Shown: one piece after another, positions 20,129 to 29,408 of the stretch
How positions within the stretch are numbered: the first letter of the stretch is position 1
Layout: the number at the start of each line of letters is the position of its first letter
Assembly (NCBI GenBank): GCA_019918135.1
Contig: WBZZ01005231.1
Span: 295,001-359,000, forward strand
Source: Paulinella micropora
Lineage: Eukaryota > Cercozoa > Imbricatea > Euglyphida > Paulinellidae
Direction: 5' to 3'
DNA length: 64,000 nt
Position numbers and translations under genes: made by a program
Notes under the pieces: generated by a model
Databases searched by the model: none
Told to the model about the DNA's origin: nothing
What the model saw: only the letters and a program-made list of their open reading frames with translations

Positions 20129-20715
20129 ATGAGCAACCGGGGCCCTACCGTGCCGCTAGTCAACACAGGCGAAGAAAAGGCGGCCTCCGCCCAGGCCAAC
20201 CAGGTCGAGCATGGTACCGAGACCCGGCCGATCATCCAGACCGACTCGCTCGCTACCAGCTCGATCATCTACTCCGCCCTTTCGGCCGCGGGCGCGGGCG
20301 CTGGGGCAGGCACCATCGCCCAGATGAAGGAAGTGGCACAGCGCCTTTCTCAGAACTCACTGGCTTCTTGGTACAAAGGAGCGGTCCTGCTCGTCGGTAA
20401 ACCCGCGGAGATCCAGGCGGTGTACGGACCCGAATTCCGCATGAAGAACTGTGCCGCCGGCAACAACCCGCCGCCGACTGGGGCGAGAACGGCGCCAATA
20501 TGCTTCCATGGTTGACAGAGCTTCGAAGAACGTACGGTAACGGCTGGGAAGGCTGCATGCAAGTGACAGCTTTCGTGGAGCAGTACCAATCAGCCAAGAT
20601 CAGAGATCAGCAGTGGGAGGCTATCCCTGCAGTTTCTACCCTTGATCGCGAGAACGGCTCCGTGCGCGGCTGGACCAGCATGCATTTCAATAACGGCGTG
20701 CCGCCCATCGAGTAA
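20129..20715 (+). CDS. Unrecognised protein (frameshifted)
   Basis: About 195 codons. The first 115 residues include SATSSIIYSALSAAGAGAGAGT-like Gly/Ala sequence and WYKGAVLLVGKPAEIQAVYG. A frameshift near 20475 (CCGCCGCCG tract) leads to LPWLTELRRTYGNGWEGC and WTSMHFNNGVPPIE. It lies in the late-gene run before the capsid gene and is preceded by a TCTTGT motif; a minor virion protein is plausible. Confidence 0.5.
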
Positions 20716-20737
20716 TTTTTTTAAATTCTCTTTCAGT

Positions 20738-20743
20738 TCTTGT
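20738..20743 (+). promoter_or_regulatory. TCTTGT promoter-like motif
   Basis: TTCTTGTATAAAG, 13 nt before the ATG at 20757. Confidence 0.4.
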
Positions 20744-20756
20744 ATAAAGAAGAAGG

Positions 20757-21440
20757 ATGACCGATCCGTTTGCTAACCTCGAGCCGCCGTCGGTCGAAGT
20801 AAAAGCCGAGATACTGGCGCCCCCGCTTGCAACCGCTCCGCCGCCAGCCAAGAGACGCCGGACGGCGGGCCCTTCGCAATCCAGCCTTGCGCGGCGTCTG
20901 GGAACAGCGCCACCGCAGCGACAGCAACCGACGACCCCGTGCTGCGCGATGACCCCAACTACAGGCTCTTGTGCGCTTACGGCCGCAGTGCCTTAATTGG
21001 GCCCAAGCTCAAAAAGGCACACATCAACTGCGACCCAAAATCTCTGCGCAGGCTACCCAGACAGAAGCTGCCGCTGTTGTTGGACGAAGTCGAGGAAGTG
21101 CTGGAAGGCGAACTGTCGGGCGAGCTAGCGGACGCTGTGCTCAAGCAAGGGCTCGTCTGCCTTGAAAACTTGGTAGCGAACCGCTCGCGTTACCGAATCT
21201 CGGGCACGACCGAGGCCTGCTTTGCCAATGACCGGTGGTGCTTCTTGCTCGAGCGGGCCAAGCTGCGCGCGGGCATCGGGCTGCAGCGCCTGGACCCTAT
21301 GACTGAACTAGCTCTGCTGACGGCGCAAACGGCCGCCATCACGCACGCCAAGAACACGATGTTCGCAGCACAGCCAGCAGCGCCAGGCTACAAATTTGGA
21401 CGCACCCGCGCCGGAAGAGGAAAAGAAGAAGAGCAGTTGA
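20757..21440 (+). CDS. Helical virion-type protein (frameshifted)
   Basis: About 225 codons. After a Pro/Ala-rich basic N-terminus (PPPAKRRRTAG), a frameshift near 20920 enters a frame reading LRDDPNYRLLCAYGRSALIGP, SLRRLPRQKLPLLLDEVEEVL, LVCLENL, LLERAKLRAG and DPMTELALLTAQTA. The order 'short Leu/Arg helices, P-x-L-L, L-x-x-G-x-x-x-x-E, P-x-x-x-L-x-L-x-x-x' resembles a virion protein family shared by nucleocytoviruses and Polintons; this is my pattern impression only. The 3' end is uncertain: the open frame runs on into the next gene, but an alternative frame stops near 21440 beside an AATAAA. Confidence 0.45.
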
Positions 21441-21497
21441 ATAATAAAAAAAAAATTTATATTGTTGTACGCCCATTAAACATCTCTCCAGAAAGGA

Positions 21498-21962
21498 ATG
21501 TCCGAAGTCGCGAGCGATCTGTTCTCCCTCGAGAACTTTGCCCGGTCCGGTGCCGCGGCTGCTTTCGCCTACGCGGCCGCGCCGGTCGTGTTCCAAGGGC
21601 CTGCAGTTTTTAGCTTTTCGGCCGTCCCGGGCCTCAGCGGAATGCAAGTCAGCAAGAGCACGGGGCTCGCCGTCATTGCTTTCCTCACCGCTACGGCCAT
21701 TGATTTAATCCAGTCACGCGTATTGAACCGCACTAAGGAAGGGCAGTTGGCCTCGTACCCTTCACTCGCGGTACACGTGGCCGGCGGAGGCTTGCTGTTT
21801 GCCATGCTGCCGAGGCTCATGGGCCGCGGCCAGCTTGGTATGGTCAGCAACAGCGACGCCGCCAAGCAACTGTTCTTGATCGGTGCACTTTCGGAAGTTT
21901 TTAGTCAGTACTTCTACGAAGGCTACATGAACCCCGCGGGCCAAGGACACTACCGCTTCTAA
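21498..21962 (+). CDS. Membrane virion-type protein
   Basis: 154 aa, intact. Four hydrophobic stretches: AAAAFAYAAAPVVF, TGLAVIAFLTATAIDLI, AVHVAGGGLLFAMLP and KQLFLIGALSEVFSQYF. The last, with its GALSEV segment, resembles small membrane virion proteins adjacent to capsid genes in related viruses. It is followed after 35 nt by the next membrane protein gene. Confidence 0.55.
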   Translation: MSEVASDLFSLENFARSGAAAAFAYAAAPVVFQGPAVFSFSAVPGLSGMQVSKSTGLAVIAFLTATAIDLIQSRVLNRTKEGQLASYPSLAVHVAGGGLLFAMLPRLMGRGQLGMVSNSDAAKQLFLIGALSEVFSQYFYEGYMNPAGQGHYRF

Positions 21963-21970
21963 AAAAAGAA

Positions 21971-21976
21971 TCTTGT
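21971..21976 (+). promoter_or_regulatory. TCTTGT promoter-like motif
   Basis: AAAAAAAGAATCTTGTG, 22 nt before the ATG at 21998. Confidence 0.45.
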
Positions 21977-21997
21977 GCAGCTAGTCTAAAGTGAACA

Positions 21998-22541
21998 ATG
22001 CCAGTGGAGGAAGAAGCTCTGTTGGCCTGGGCTTTGATCATCACAACCGCTATCATCGTGGTCGGCTGTGTGCGCGCCTGTTACAAACGGTTCTTGCGTC
22101 ATCCAACGATCTCGTGTGACCTCGACAAGCCGCTGCCCACACATTACGTGACGCTCGATGACCTCCTCCGGCGGCCTTACCAAGCGCCAAGCGCTGCAGA
22201 AGCTCTTTGCGGACCTGGAGACTGTGCTGGACAACTGGGGGCTGCTGTCCCTCGGCGAGAGCAAGGACCTGCGGATGCAGTGGAACTTAGGTCTTGCGCA
22301 ACAAGTTGCTACCGTTGAAAAGTTCTTTTTGCCTGCCTACAAGGACGGCAAGCTCGCCGCGTACGTCCAGAGCGAAGCTGGCATCTGGTTTGAACTGGCC
22401 GCCAAGACTCGTGCTCCGACTGCCGCCCTGCAACAGCTGCAGCAAAGATTTCTGGCCAAGCAAAATCTGGCCAAGGACGCTCAGTTCTTGGGACAAATTG
22501 CGCAAGTCATGGAACGCATCTGCCAAGTCATTGTCTTTTAA
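21998..22541 (+). CDS. Single-pass membrane protein (frameshifted)
   Basis: About 181 codons. The N-terminal anchor is LLAWALIITTAIIVVGCV. A one-base frameshift near 22165 (CCTCCTCCGGCGG) connects to a frame encoding LTKRQALQKLFADLETVLDNW and a helical remainder. It ends TAAATAAAAAAA, a likely poly(A) signal. Function unknown; probably a virion membrane protein by position. Confidence 0.5.
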
Positions 22542-22595
22542 ATAAAAAAAACGGAAAATTTAATTTTCGTGACTTATCAAGTTTAATTAAGAAAG

Positions 22596-22939
22596 ATGGG
22601 CAAGCGCACGCGAGAACGGCATGCCAAGAACACAGCCAAGAAGGCCGCCAAGAAGGAGGCTAAACAAGAGGCCAAAACAGTCAAGCAAACGGCCAAGAAG
22701 CAGAAAAAGGAAGAGAAAAGAGAAAATACGAAGCAAAACCTGCGCCAGATCGGCCAGACTTTTAAGGGCATCGGCAACTTTGTCGGCAGACAGATCGACA
22801 AGGTGACCGACATCCCGAAAGAGGCGATGGACACCACCAACAGCTAGGCGACAACGCCGAGGGCAGCCTCAAGTCCATGGCACTGCCCTTGGCGGTCGGT
22901 GCCGCGGCGATCGGGGCCGTGATGATCCTGAAAAAATAA
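22596..22939 (+). CDS. Lys/Ala-rich protein with C-terminal membrane anchor (frameshifted)
   Basis: About 114 codons. The N-terminal 60 residues are extremely basic (KKAAKKEAKQEAKTVKQ). A frameshift near 22845 is followed by LKSMALPLAVGAAAIGAVMI, a hydrophobic helix, then KK and TAA. A basic tail plus terminal anchor suggests a DNA- or core-to-membrane linker in the virion (inference). It immediately precedes the capsid gene. Confidence 0.5.
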
Positions 22940-22983
22940 AAAAAATCTTCTTTGTCCTTAATATATCGTATACTGCAACGACG

Positions 22984-24805
22984 ATGTCTTCCGCCACCGT
23001 CGTCGTGCCCCCTGCTAGCAAGCAGCAAAAGGTCGCTACTGGTAAGAGGGCGCGCAACGGCCAGGAGATCTTGATTGATCCCGAGCACGCCCGCGCGATC
23101 AATGCTCGCCCTTGCTGGACGCAGACGGTCATGGCGCCCGCCGCTGTGACCTCGGCGCTGAGCAACACTGCTTTTTTTAGCTTTATCCTCGAGAACAACC
23201 AGTCCGGCGCGATCCACGATGCGACCCTTCGTTTCAAGATCACGTTCACGACCAGCGGCAGCCAGCCGACCGACTCGCGTGTTTTGCCTGTCACCCAGTG
23301 GTTCGAGCGCATCGAGTACATCGACCGCCTAACGGGCACCGAGATCGCTCGCTACCACGGGGACATGATGCACCTGATATTCAATACGTTGTCGCAAGAG
23401 GCCATCGACCAGATTGCCGACATGGTCAACATGTGCCCCAAGACGGGCAAGGTCAGCGGCCGCCAGTGGGAGAACAACGACGAGCAGTACTTTTACTTAC
23501 CCCTTTTGCACACTGGCTGAACGGCATGGATTTGGACCTGAGCACGCTGCGTGGCGACCTCGAGATCCGGTTCTATCCCAGAGGCTCGATCTTTGTGGCA
23601 GCCCAGTCGGCAGTCAACGGCCAGTCCGCGCCCGCCGTGCCTTGCACTGCCAGCTTGAACGAGATCCGCTTCATCACGGGCTGCACACAGCTGCCGAACG
23701 GGATGCGCCTGGGCAGGAGCCCGCAGAAGATGGGCAAGGTCGCCGAGCAGAAGTACATCGACTTTGTGCAGTACACGGCCTACGCCCAGCGCATTAAGCA
23801 TCCGACCGCTTGGCGATTGACCTGGACCAATTCTCGCACCACTCCGGCGGCTGTTTGTCTTCATCCGCAAATCAGGCGACCAGACCGCGTACGGAGACGC
23901 CACGACCTACTACCCGCAGTACACGTACGACACACGGGGCGTTTGATGACCTACGACATCGGTTGGACGATTCGGCACGATTCGACTTGGAAGATGTGCA
24001 CGGCGTAGATCGCAGATGGGCGAAGGGACCCCGATCGACGAGCGCTTTTTCCGCGAGGAGACGATGGGCCAGCTAGTGCGCAGCTCCTACCTGAAGTCCA
24101 ACGGCGTGTACCTGATCCCGTTTACCAACGACCCCAAGGCATGTTAGGAATTCGGCAGTGCATGGTACTGGTTATAACAAGACCTTTGTCGGCAACCGCG
24201 AGCGCCTGGTGATCAACACCGGCCCGCGCCGGTAGCCGCGACCGTCACGTACAAGTACGGGGCTTGGTACGCCAACACCGCGGTGTTTGCCCTGAACGAC
24301 ACCAACCGCCTGACCGTGGACTTCAAGGGCGTGACGGTGGCCGTCCTCGATATCGACTCTGACCTCACTTTCGCCAGAATTACCGACCGGCGCTACACTT
24401 CGCCGCCACTGGCGCGCTGACGAACCTCAACACCTTGCTGGCTAGCTCGAGCTGGCTGCGCGCGTGCGGGGTCAAGATCAAGTTTCAGCAACACACGAGC
24501 TGGCGCGACCAACACGGTCGACTGGGAGGTCAGTGCGGCGATGGAGTACACCGCGTCCAGTCACGGACCTGAACGACCAGCCCGTCTCTGGTCCCGCGGC
24601 GACGTCCACCAGCTGAAGCTGAAGTTCCAGCAGGCGCCCGACACGTCCGCTGCTACTTACAACGCCCAAGAAGAGATGGTTGTCACCGCCACCACTGTCG
24701 GGCAAACGCGGTGTGGTAGACGGATTGTATGATATTACGATCTACAGCGCCTATTTCAAGTTCATTCACGAGGCAGGAGGAAGCCTGGAGGTGGCTTCGG
24801 TCTAA
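22984..24805 (+). pseudogene. Double-jelly-roll major capsid protein (multiple frameshifts)
   Basis: About 600 codons spread over all three frames. The first 178 residues are intact: TQTVMAPAAVTSALSNTAFF, VLPVTQWFERIEYIDRLTG and FYLPL are typical of double-jelly-roll capsid N-domains. The next frame gives LDLSTLRGDLEIRFYPRGS and KYIDFVQYTAYAQRI. Further pieces (VYLIPFTNDP; ITIYSAYFKFIHEAGG at the C-terminus) follow the expected order. I count at least six frame changes, near 23500, 23815, 23850, 23945, 24000 and 24150-24600, but little substitutional decay. The N-terminus and end (TAA 24803-24805) are clear. Either a locally error-rich assembly or a very recently inactivated gene. Confidence 0.8.
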
Positions 24806-24857
24806 AAAAAATTCTTGGATTACGTATTCTGATTATTAAAGAGAGCAAAAGTGAAAA

Positions 24858-24986
24858 ATGGAACCGCTCGTGCTGGCAATCATCGCCGTCTTAGTGGTCG
24901 GGGTGATTGGGTGCGTGTGTATCCTGTACTTCCCAGTGAGGTGTCCGGACGAGGGAGTGACGGCACCGGCCGGCCCGGACGTGTGA
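24858..24986 (+). CDS. Small single-pass membrane protein
   Basis: 42 aa: LVLAIIAVLVVGVIGCVCIL is a membrane helix, followed by YFPVRCPDEG. It sits 52 nt after the capsid gene, with a TCTTGG variant of the late motif at 24813. Too short to assign. Confidence 0.5.
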   Translation: MEPLVLAIIAVLVVGVIGCVCILYFPVRCPDEGVTAPAGPDV

Positions 24987-25058
24987 AAAGGGAAGTTTCC
25001 AGGGAAATCGTAAAATATCGAGGATGATATTTCGTGACTTCCCAACCCGGCCGAGTCC

Positions 25059-25080
25059 TTTCAAATCTCGAATATCAAAT
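25059..25080 (+). promoter_or_regulatory. Class II promoter-like motif before zinc-repeat nuclease
   Basis: TTTCAAATCTCGAAT followed by ATCAAAT, 82 nt before the ATG at 25141, the same distance as before VLTF3. Confidence 0.5.
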
Positions 25081-25140
25081 TACGAAAAAAGAGCTTTAAA
25101 AAAGAAACGGTCGTGGCCGTGACACTGCCACAAAACAGAC

Positions 25141-26315
25141 ATGAGCGAACCACCCAAGAAGAAGGCCAAGACCAGGTACTTTTGCCGTGACTGCCCGCCA
25201 GATGCCAAAAAGCAAGCGACCTACAAGGACAAAACGGGCGCCAAGTACAGGCTGTGTGCTGTACACGCTAGGGCTAGAGGCACATTCACCGTGAGAAGTC
25301 CATGCACTGACTGTCCCGATAATGCTAAACGTCAGGCTGCTTACAGGGACGAAGCTGGTCACCCAAATAGGCTATGCGCGGCACACGCAAAAGTTAGAGG
25401 CACGCACACAGTACAGAGACCATGCATTGCATGTCCGCCTGGCGCCAAGCTCGACGCGAGCTTCAAGGACAACGAAGGCAACCCAAACAAGCTATGCTCC
25501 AAACACGCGCTAGCAAAGGGAACACGTACCGTGAGGGATCCATGTGTCGACTGTCCTCCAAATGCCAAGCTCCAGGCACACCACCCAGACGAGGAAGGCC
25601 GTCCCCGCAAGCTGTGCGCCGAACACGCCAGCCCGAGGCTCGCACGAGGTGCGCTCCCCGTGTATCGACTGTCCTAGCCATGCCAAGCTCGAGGCAAACT
25701 ACCCAGACGAAGAGGGTCACCCCTACAAGATGTGCTCCAATCACGCCAGGGCCCGAGGTACATACGAATTACGTAACCCGTGCATAGACTGTCCCGAAGA
25801 AGACAAAATAGATGCATGGTACAAGGATGAGAACGGCAAGTCCAACAAGCTCTGTGCACGCCATGCCTTTCTGCGCGGCCTCATCCCTCGACCGAAAGCC
25901 GGCGCGTCTGTTGTCGCATGCCTGGCCTGGGACAGGCTCGAAGAACAAGGATGGGACATCCGACATGTGCATTTCTGTCGTGGCGAGGAGGAGACAACGG
26001 GCAGTGAGTTCAAGGTGCCTGGCCCGCGCAAGTATCGTCTTGACGGCTACGACGAGGAGCGCAACGCGGGGTTTGAATTCATGGGCAACGCGTGGCACGG
26101 CTACCCGCCCGAGCACCCGAAACACGCGAGCGATCAAGCCAGCTCAACGGCTCAACAGCGTACTGTACAAGGAAACGATGTTGCGCCTCGCTTCCATCCA
26201 GGACTCGATGCCGGTTGGTTTTAAATTGTATTATATATGGGAGCACGAATTTGAAAAGATCAGGCACAAACCACTGGCGGATGTCAGTACAGTTTTGAAC
26301 GAGTTTACTGATTAA
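25141..26315 (+). pseudogene. Tandem CxxC-CxxH zinc repeats fused to a Vsr-like endonuclease domain (two frameshifts)
   Basis: About 390 codons. Seven or so repeats of about 35 residues share the layout PCxDCPxxAK...Y.DE.G...KLCxxHA.ARGT, giving CxxC - about 20 residues - CxxH, probably one zinc each. The C-terminal domain has RLDGYDEERNAGFEFMGN followed by WHGYPPEHP and later YYIWEHEFEK, which matches the D...E-F-x-G...WHG core and terminal WE-x-x-x-x of Vsr/restriction-fold nucleases seen in giant viruses. Frameshifts fall near 25650 and 26145. A class II motif lies upstream, so it may be expressed with the clamp and VLTF3. Role in DNA repair, host DNA attack or genome defence is open. Confidence 0.6.
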
Positions 26316-26322
26316 AAAAAAA

Positions 26323-26328
26323 TCTTGT
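26323..26328 (+). promoter_or_regulatory. TCTTGT promoter-like motif
   Basis: AAAAAAAAATCTTGTATTG, 41 nt before the ATG at 26369. Confidence 0.4.
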
Positions 26329-26368
26329 ATTGTCCTTATTTAACCAAAGGACAAAGGCAAACTAAGAG

Positions 26369-26703
26369 ATGTCTTCTTGTCAAACTTGTGGACAAGCCAC
26401 CGCTGCTGCCGCCCTGCCAAGGAAAAAAGCCAGGGCGCCATCCGCTATAACAGTTCTTTAAGTCAGTCTTTTTTCTTTGAGACATTGATATTTTCTTTGT
26501 CAACTTAGGAACAGATGGCCACGCCCGAAGTCAAGGCGATGGCTCATAAAGAACGCATGGCGTACATCAGCTCGAAATGGAACCAACACAAGGCGGCTGC
26601 TCCTGCTCCTGCTTCTTCCGCGTCTGCACCCCAACAGGGATCGGCACAGGCTCAGAGCGACGCACTGCCTGCTGGCCGCCCTGCCCTCGTGCGGTCCCTC
26701 TGA
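26369..26703 (+). CDS. Small protein, possibly spliced
   Basis: A short first frame (26369-26461, MSSCQTCGQATAAAALPRKK...) stops after 30 codons. A 56-nt interval 26453-26508 (GT...CAACTTAG) could be an intron; removing it keeps phase 0 and joins to EQMATPEVKAMAHKERMAYI and an Ala/Ser/Pro-rich tail, about 93 aa. The donor GTTCTT is weak, so two separate tiny genes are possible. No family recognised. The 3' part overlaps the opposing RuvC-like frame. Confidence 0.4.
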
Positions 26704-27215
26704 CCAGCGCACAGAAGGCAAGACCAAAGGCGTCACTCAAGTGATCTGACTCTGTGAGGCATTTAGTCTCGCCAGTTACATTAAAACTTTCTACGAGGTT
26801 TTGTGCCAATACTTTAGACTGGACTTTGTATTTCCCTTTAACTCGACCGGACATAGTCGGAGTAAGCGAGAAAAAGCAGCTGAACTTGAACGAGCTCTGA
26901 TAGTAGAGTAGCTCCTTGGCGCCGAGTGCCAGCATCGTTGCGCCGGCTGCCGCTTGAATCAAGAGGTTGTCGGGTTTGTGTTCGCCCTCCCGAAAGTTTG
27001 GTCCTCGACCACGCACACATCGGCGTTGTGCACTTCCTCGATGGCGTGCAGGCACGCCGACAGGGACTTGGTCTTGAAGCTGTCAGTGTCGTCCTGTCTG
27101 GCGATGCTCAGCACGCTGGCATAAGTGACTGCAATGGCGTTGGTGCTGTTGTTTTTCTCGAGCACTACCACTCCAAGATTTCTCAGCCCGGGTCGATTGA
27201 CACGACTTTTTTCAT
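26567..27215 (-). pseudogene. RuvC-like Holliday-junction resolvase (two frameshifts)
   Basis: Start ATG at 27213-27215. KKVVSIDPG carries the first catalytic Asp; a frameshift near 27195 follows, then RNLGVVVLEK. VCVVEDQTFGR supplies the Glu motif. A second frameshift near 26985 leads to DNLLIQAAAGATM..., a basic VKGKYKVQSKV segment and ESDHLSDAFGLAF with the terminal acidic pair. This is the motif order of poxvirus A22-type resolvases, which resolve concatemer junctions into unit genomes. It follows the surface-protein gene by 22 nt on the same strand. The C-terminal limit is unclear because the open frame runs on to 26567 over the opposing gene. Confidence 0.7.
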
Positions 27216-27237
27216 TTTCTTCCTCCTCCTCTTTGTT

Positions 27238-28443
27238 TTAATTACAAGACGAACTTTCTTTTTTTTCATACGTCCTCATACCAGACAAGCTCAGGTGCAC
27301 GTCTGCGGTGCCGGAAGTAGTGCTGGCCGCAATGCAGAGCACTTCTCCCGGCCCGACGGCGATGTTGAGCCTGCTTAGGTCGAGGCTAGCCGACGCCGAG
27401 CCTGTGTTGACACGACGCACGCGGCCACCGCATTGCCACCAGACACCGTGACTAAGCGTGGAGTACTCAGTGTTGGAGGCCGCGTCGTGGTTCGCGTAGG
27501 TCGGCGCGCTGCCGAACGTGGCTTGCGTGAGCACTCGCAGGATCACGGGCTTGGTGCCAGAGACGGCCGTGGCGGTCAGCAGAGTCGGGAACAGCAGGTC
27601 GTTGTTGGGGAGGGCGCCGATCAAGCTCTTGTTGCGGATCACCAGCACGTTACTTTCGGTCGTACCGATGGTCTGCACGTTCGTGCGCGCAAAGCTGAGG
27701 CCCAGCTGCCTCACGGGGCCTTCGACCAGGACGCCGACACTGGCAGTGCGCACCAGGCCTCCCGCGCCGGTGGTCTTGAGCCTGAACGGCAAGCTGGCGT
27801 TGCTGAGCGAAGGCGTCGTGTTGGCGCCCGCGTACTGGATTCGGTGCACCGGGACAAGCACCCCGTCCGACTGCCTCTCGACCGAGAACGTGACGGCCCC
27901 AAACCCTAGGTACTGCATCTGGATCTGAAAGATGTTGCCCTTGGCCCAGTCCTTGCGGTCCATGACGTCGTCGCCGCCCAGGCAGTTGTTCAGGTTCCAG
28001 TCTTTCTGGTCGATGTAAGTGTCGACAGTCGCGTTGCGGTGCAAGATCCGTAGCCTGTTAGTTCGGGTCTGGTCCTGGACATAGAAGAAGCCGTTGTTGT
28101 CGTCTCCTAAGCCAGCCATGGCCGAATTAGCCACGTTGGGCGTGGCAGGGAACAGCGCCGTGAAGCGGCAGACGAGCCCTTGCCCCGCACGGTACTTGCA
28201 GCGCCTGAGCGTCTCGGCCTGTGCGGCGCCGCTGAGCGACAACAGGCCGGCGGCGGTGGTCACGGAGCCAGAGGTCGCGAACTTGCGCGAGTTCAGGGTG
28301 CCGGTGTAAGGGAAAGTCTCCTGCACTAGCGGGGTAGACTCCGCGACCTTGTGTTCGCCAAAAGCAGTGACCATGCTAGGCAGCGGTTTCGTTTCGACCA
28401 CATCCTCCAGGCGCAGGCGCTTGTTGCCGCTGAGCGTCAGCAT
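27238..28443 (-). CDS. Virion surface-type protein
   Basis: 401 aa, intact, beta-rich. Recognisable stretch: YRAGQGLVCRFTALFP, then GLGDDNNGFFYVQD, WNLNNCLGGDDVMDRKDW, NIFQIQMQYLGFGAVTF and VHRIQYAG, with an alternating pattern to the end. This order is seen in surface/receptor-type proteins of large DNA viruses and some phages. I cannot name a fold. It stands with the penton and fibre genes in the right third of the block, which looks like the exterior-structure module. Confidence 0.55.
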   Translation of the reverse strand: MLTLSGNKRLRLEDVVETKPLPSMVTAFGEHKVAESTPLVQETFPYTGTLNSRKFATSGSVTTAAGLLSLSGAAQAETLRRCKYRAGQGLVCRFTALFPATPNVANSAMAGLGDDNNGFFYVQDQTRTNRLRILHRNATVDTYIDQKDWNLNNCLGGDDVMDRKDWAKGNIFQIQMQYLGFGAVTFSVERQSDGVLVPVHRIQYAGANTTPSLSNASLPFRLKTTGAGGLVRTASVGVLVEGPVRQLGLSFARTNVQTIGTTESNVLVIRNKSLIGALPNNDLLFPTLLTATAVSGTKPVILRVLTQATFGSAPTYANHDAASNTEYSTLSHGVWWQCGGRVRRVNTGSASASLDLSRLNIAVGPGEVLCIAASTTSGTADVHLSLSGMRTYEKKESSSCN

Positions 28444-28507
28444 CTCGATTTTTTTCCTCTTGCACTACACTAGTGAGACAACATTTAATTTTTGTTAAAT
28501 TCCCGAA

Positions 28508-29338
28508 ATGAGCGGCCTGCGCAACATTTCGGAGATGAACATCCTGGTCCGATCGAAGGACCGCGACCGGGTGCAAGGCTCGGGCGATTCGGCCGAGTTC
28601 CGGCTGTCGCTGTCGGAAGCGATCCAAGGGAAATACAAGTTAATCTGGGCCACGATCCCGAACGCGACGTACAACATCAACTCCAAGAACAACAAGCTCT
28701 ACTTAAACTCCACGGCCACGGGCGATGTGACGATCACGATCCCGTCGCAAAATTATACGGGCGAAACTTTGGCCGACACGCTGCAATCGCTTTTAATCAA
28801 CGAGGGCTTTGTACAAGTAGGGCAGACGATCGGGGTGGTTTATCTCGACACCAAGCTCAAGCTGCAGTTCACGCTGTCTGGTGGAGCAGAGTTCAAGATC
28901 TACAGCAAGAGCGGCGAGGACAGTGCGCACGCAGTGCTAGGCTTCCCGACTTCGGCCCAGAACGAACTCTTTACGCTGACACCGGGCCAGGCCATCGTCT
29001 TGCCACAGGTCGTGGCGCTGGGCCTGCCGACTTCGCTAGGCATCAAGATCAAGGAATGCTCAAGCCTGGCCTACTCGACGGGCGGCAACTACGAGGAAGT
29101 GTCTCTGACGGGCGCGGTCTCGCGCGGCACGAAAGTGCAGTCGGGCAGCCTGATCATTCCTTTCCTCGCGAGTTCGGGTGGCTACCAGTCGTCGGCACAG
29201 GACCGGCACGACCAGTACGTGGTGTTTCCGACGCTGACGAAGTACTTGCACCTGCAGGTGTGCAATCCTGACACCAGGGACAAGGTAGACTTGAACGGGG
29301 CGGACTGGGAGATGCTGTTGTCGAAAGCAGGCTGTTAA
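28508..29338 (+). CDS. Penton (single jelly-roll vertex) protein
   Basis: 276 aa, intact. The layout fits single jelly-roll penton proteins of Varidnaviria: EMNILVRSKDRDR, F-x-L-x-L strands, KYKLIWATIPNATYNINSKN near residue 50, QNYTGETLADTLQSLL, LGFPTSAQ, then IIPFLASSGG and a C-terminal LHLQVCNPDTRDKVDLNGAD with WEMLL. The phrase 'IPNATYNI..NN' followed by 'Y-T-x-x-x-L' and a final 'DLNG-D/W' is typical. It forms the five-fold vertices and probably anchors the fibre. Reads divergently from the surface-protein gene. Confidence 0.8.
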   Translation: MSGLRNISEMNILVRSKDRDRVQGSGDSAEFRLSLSEAIQGKYKLIWATIPNATYNINSKNNKLYLNSTATGDVTITIPSQNYTGETLADTLQSLLINEGFVQVGQTIGVVYLDTKLKLQFTLSGGAEFKIYSKSGEDSAHAVLGFPTSAQNELFTLTPGQAIVLPQVVALGLPTSLGIKIKECSSLAYSTGGNYEEVSLTGAVSRGTKVQSGSLIIPFLASSGGYQSSAQDRHDQYVVFPTLTKYLHLQVCNPDTRDKVDLNGADWEMLLSKAGC

Positions 29339-29408
29339 TCGAGTGGCCGCCGGCCCAGCAGTCGCACATTTTTTTAAATCTTGCAGTTTCCCACCCACAA
29401 AAGTAAAG

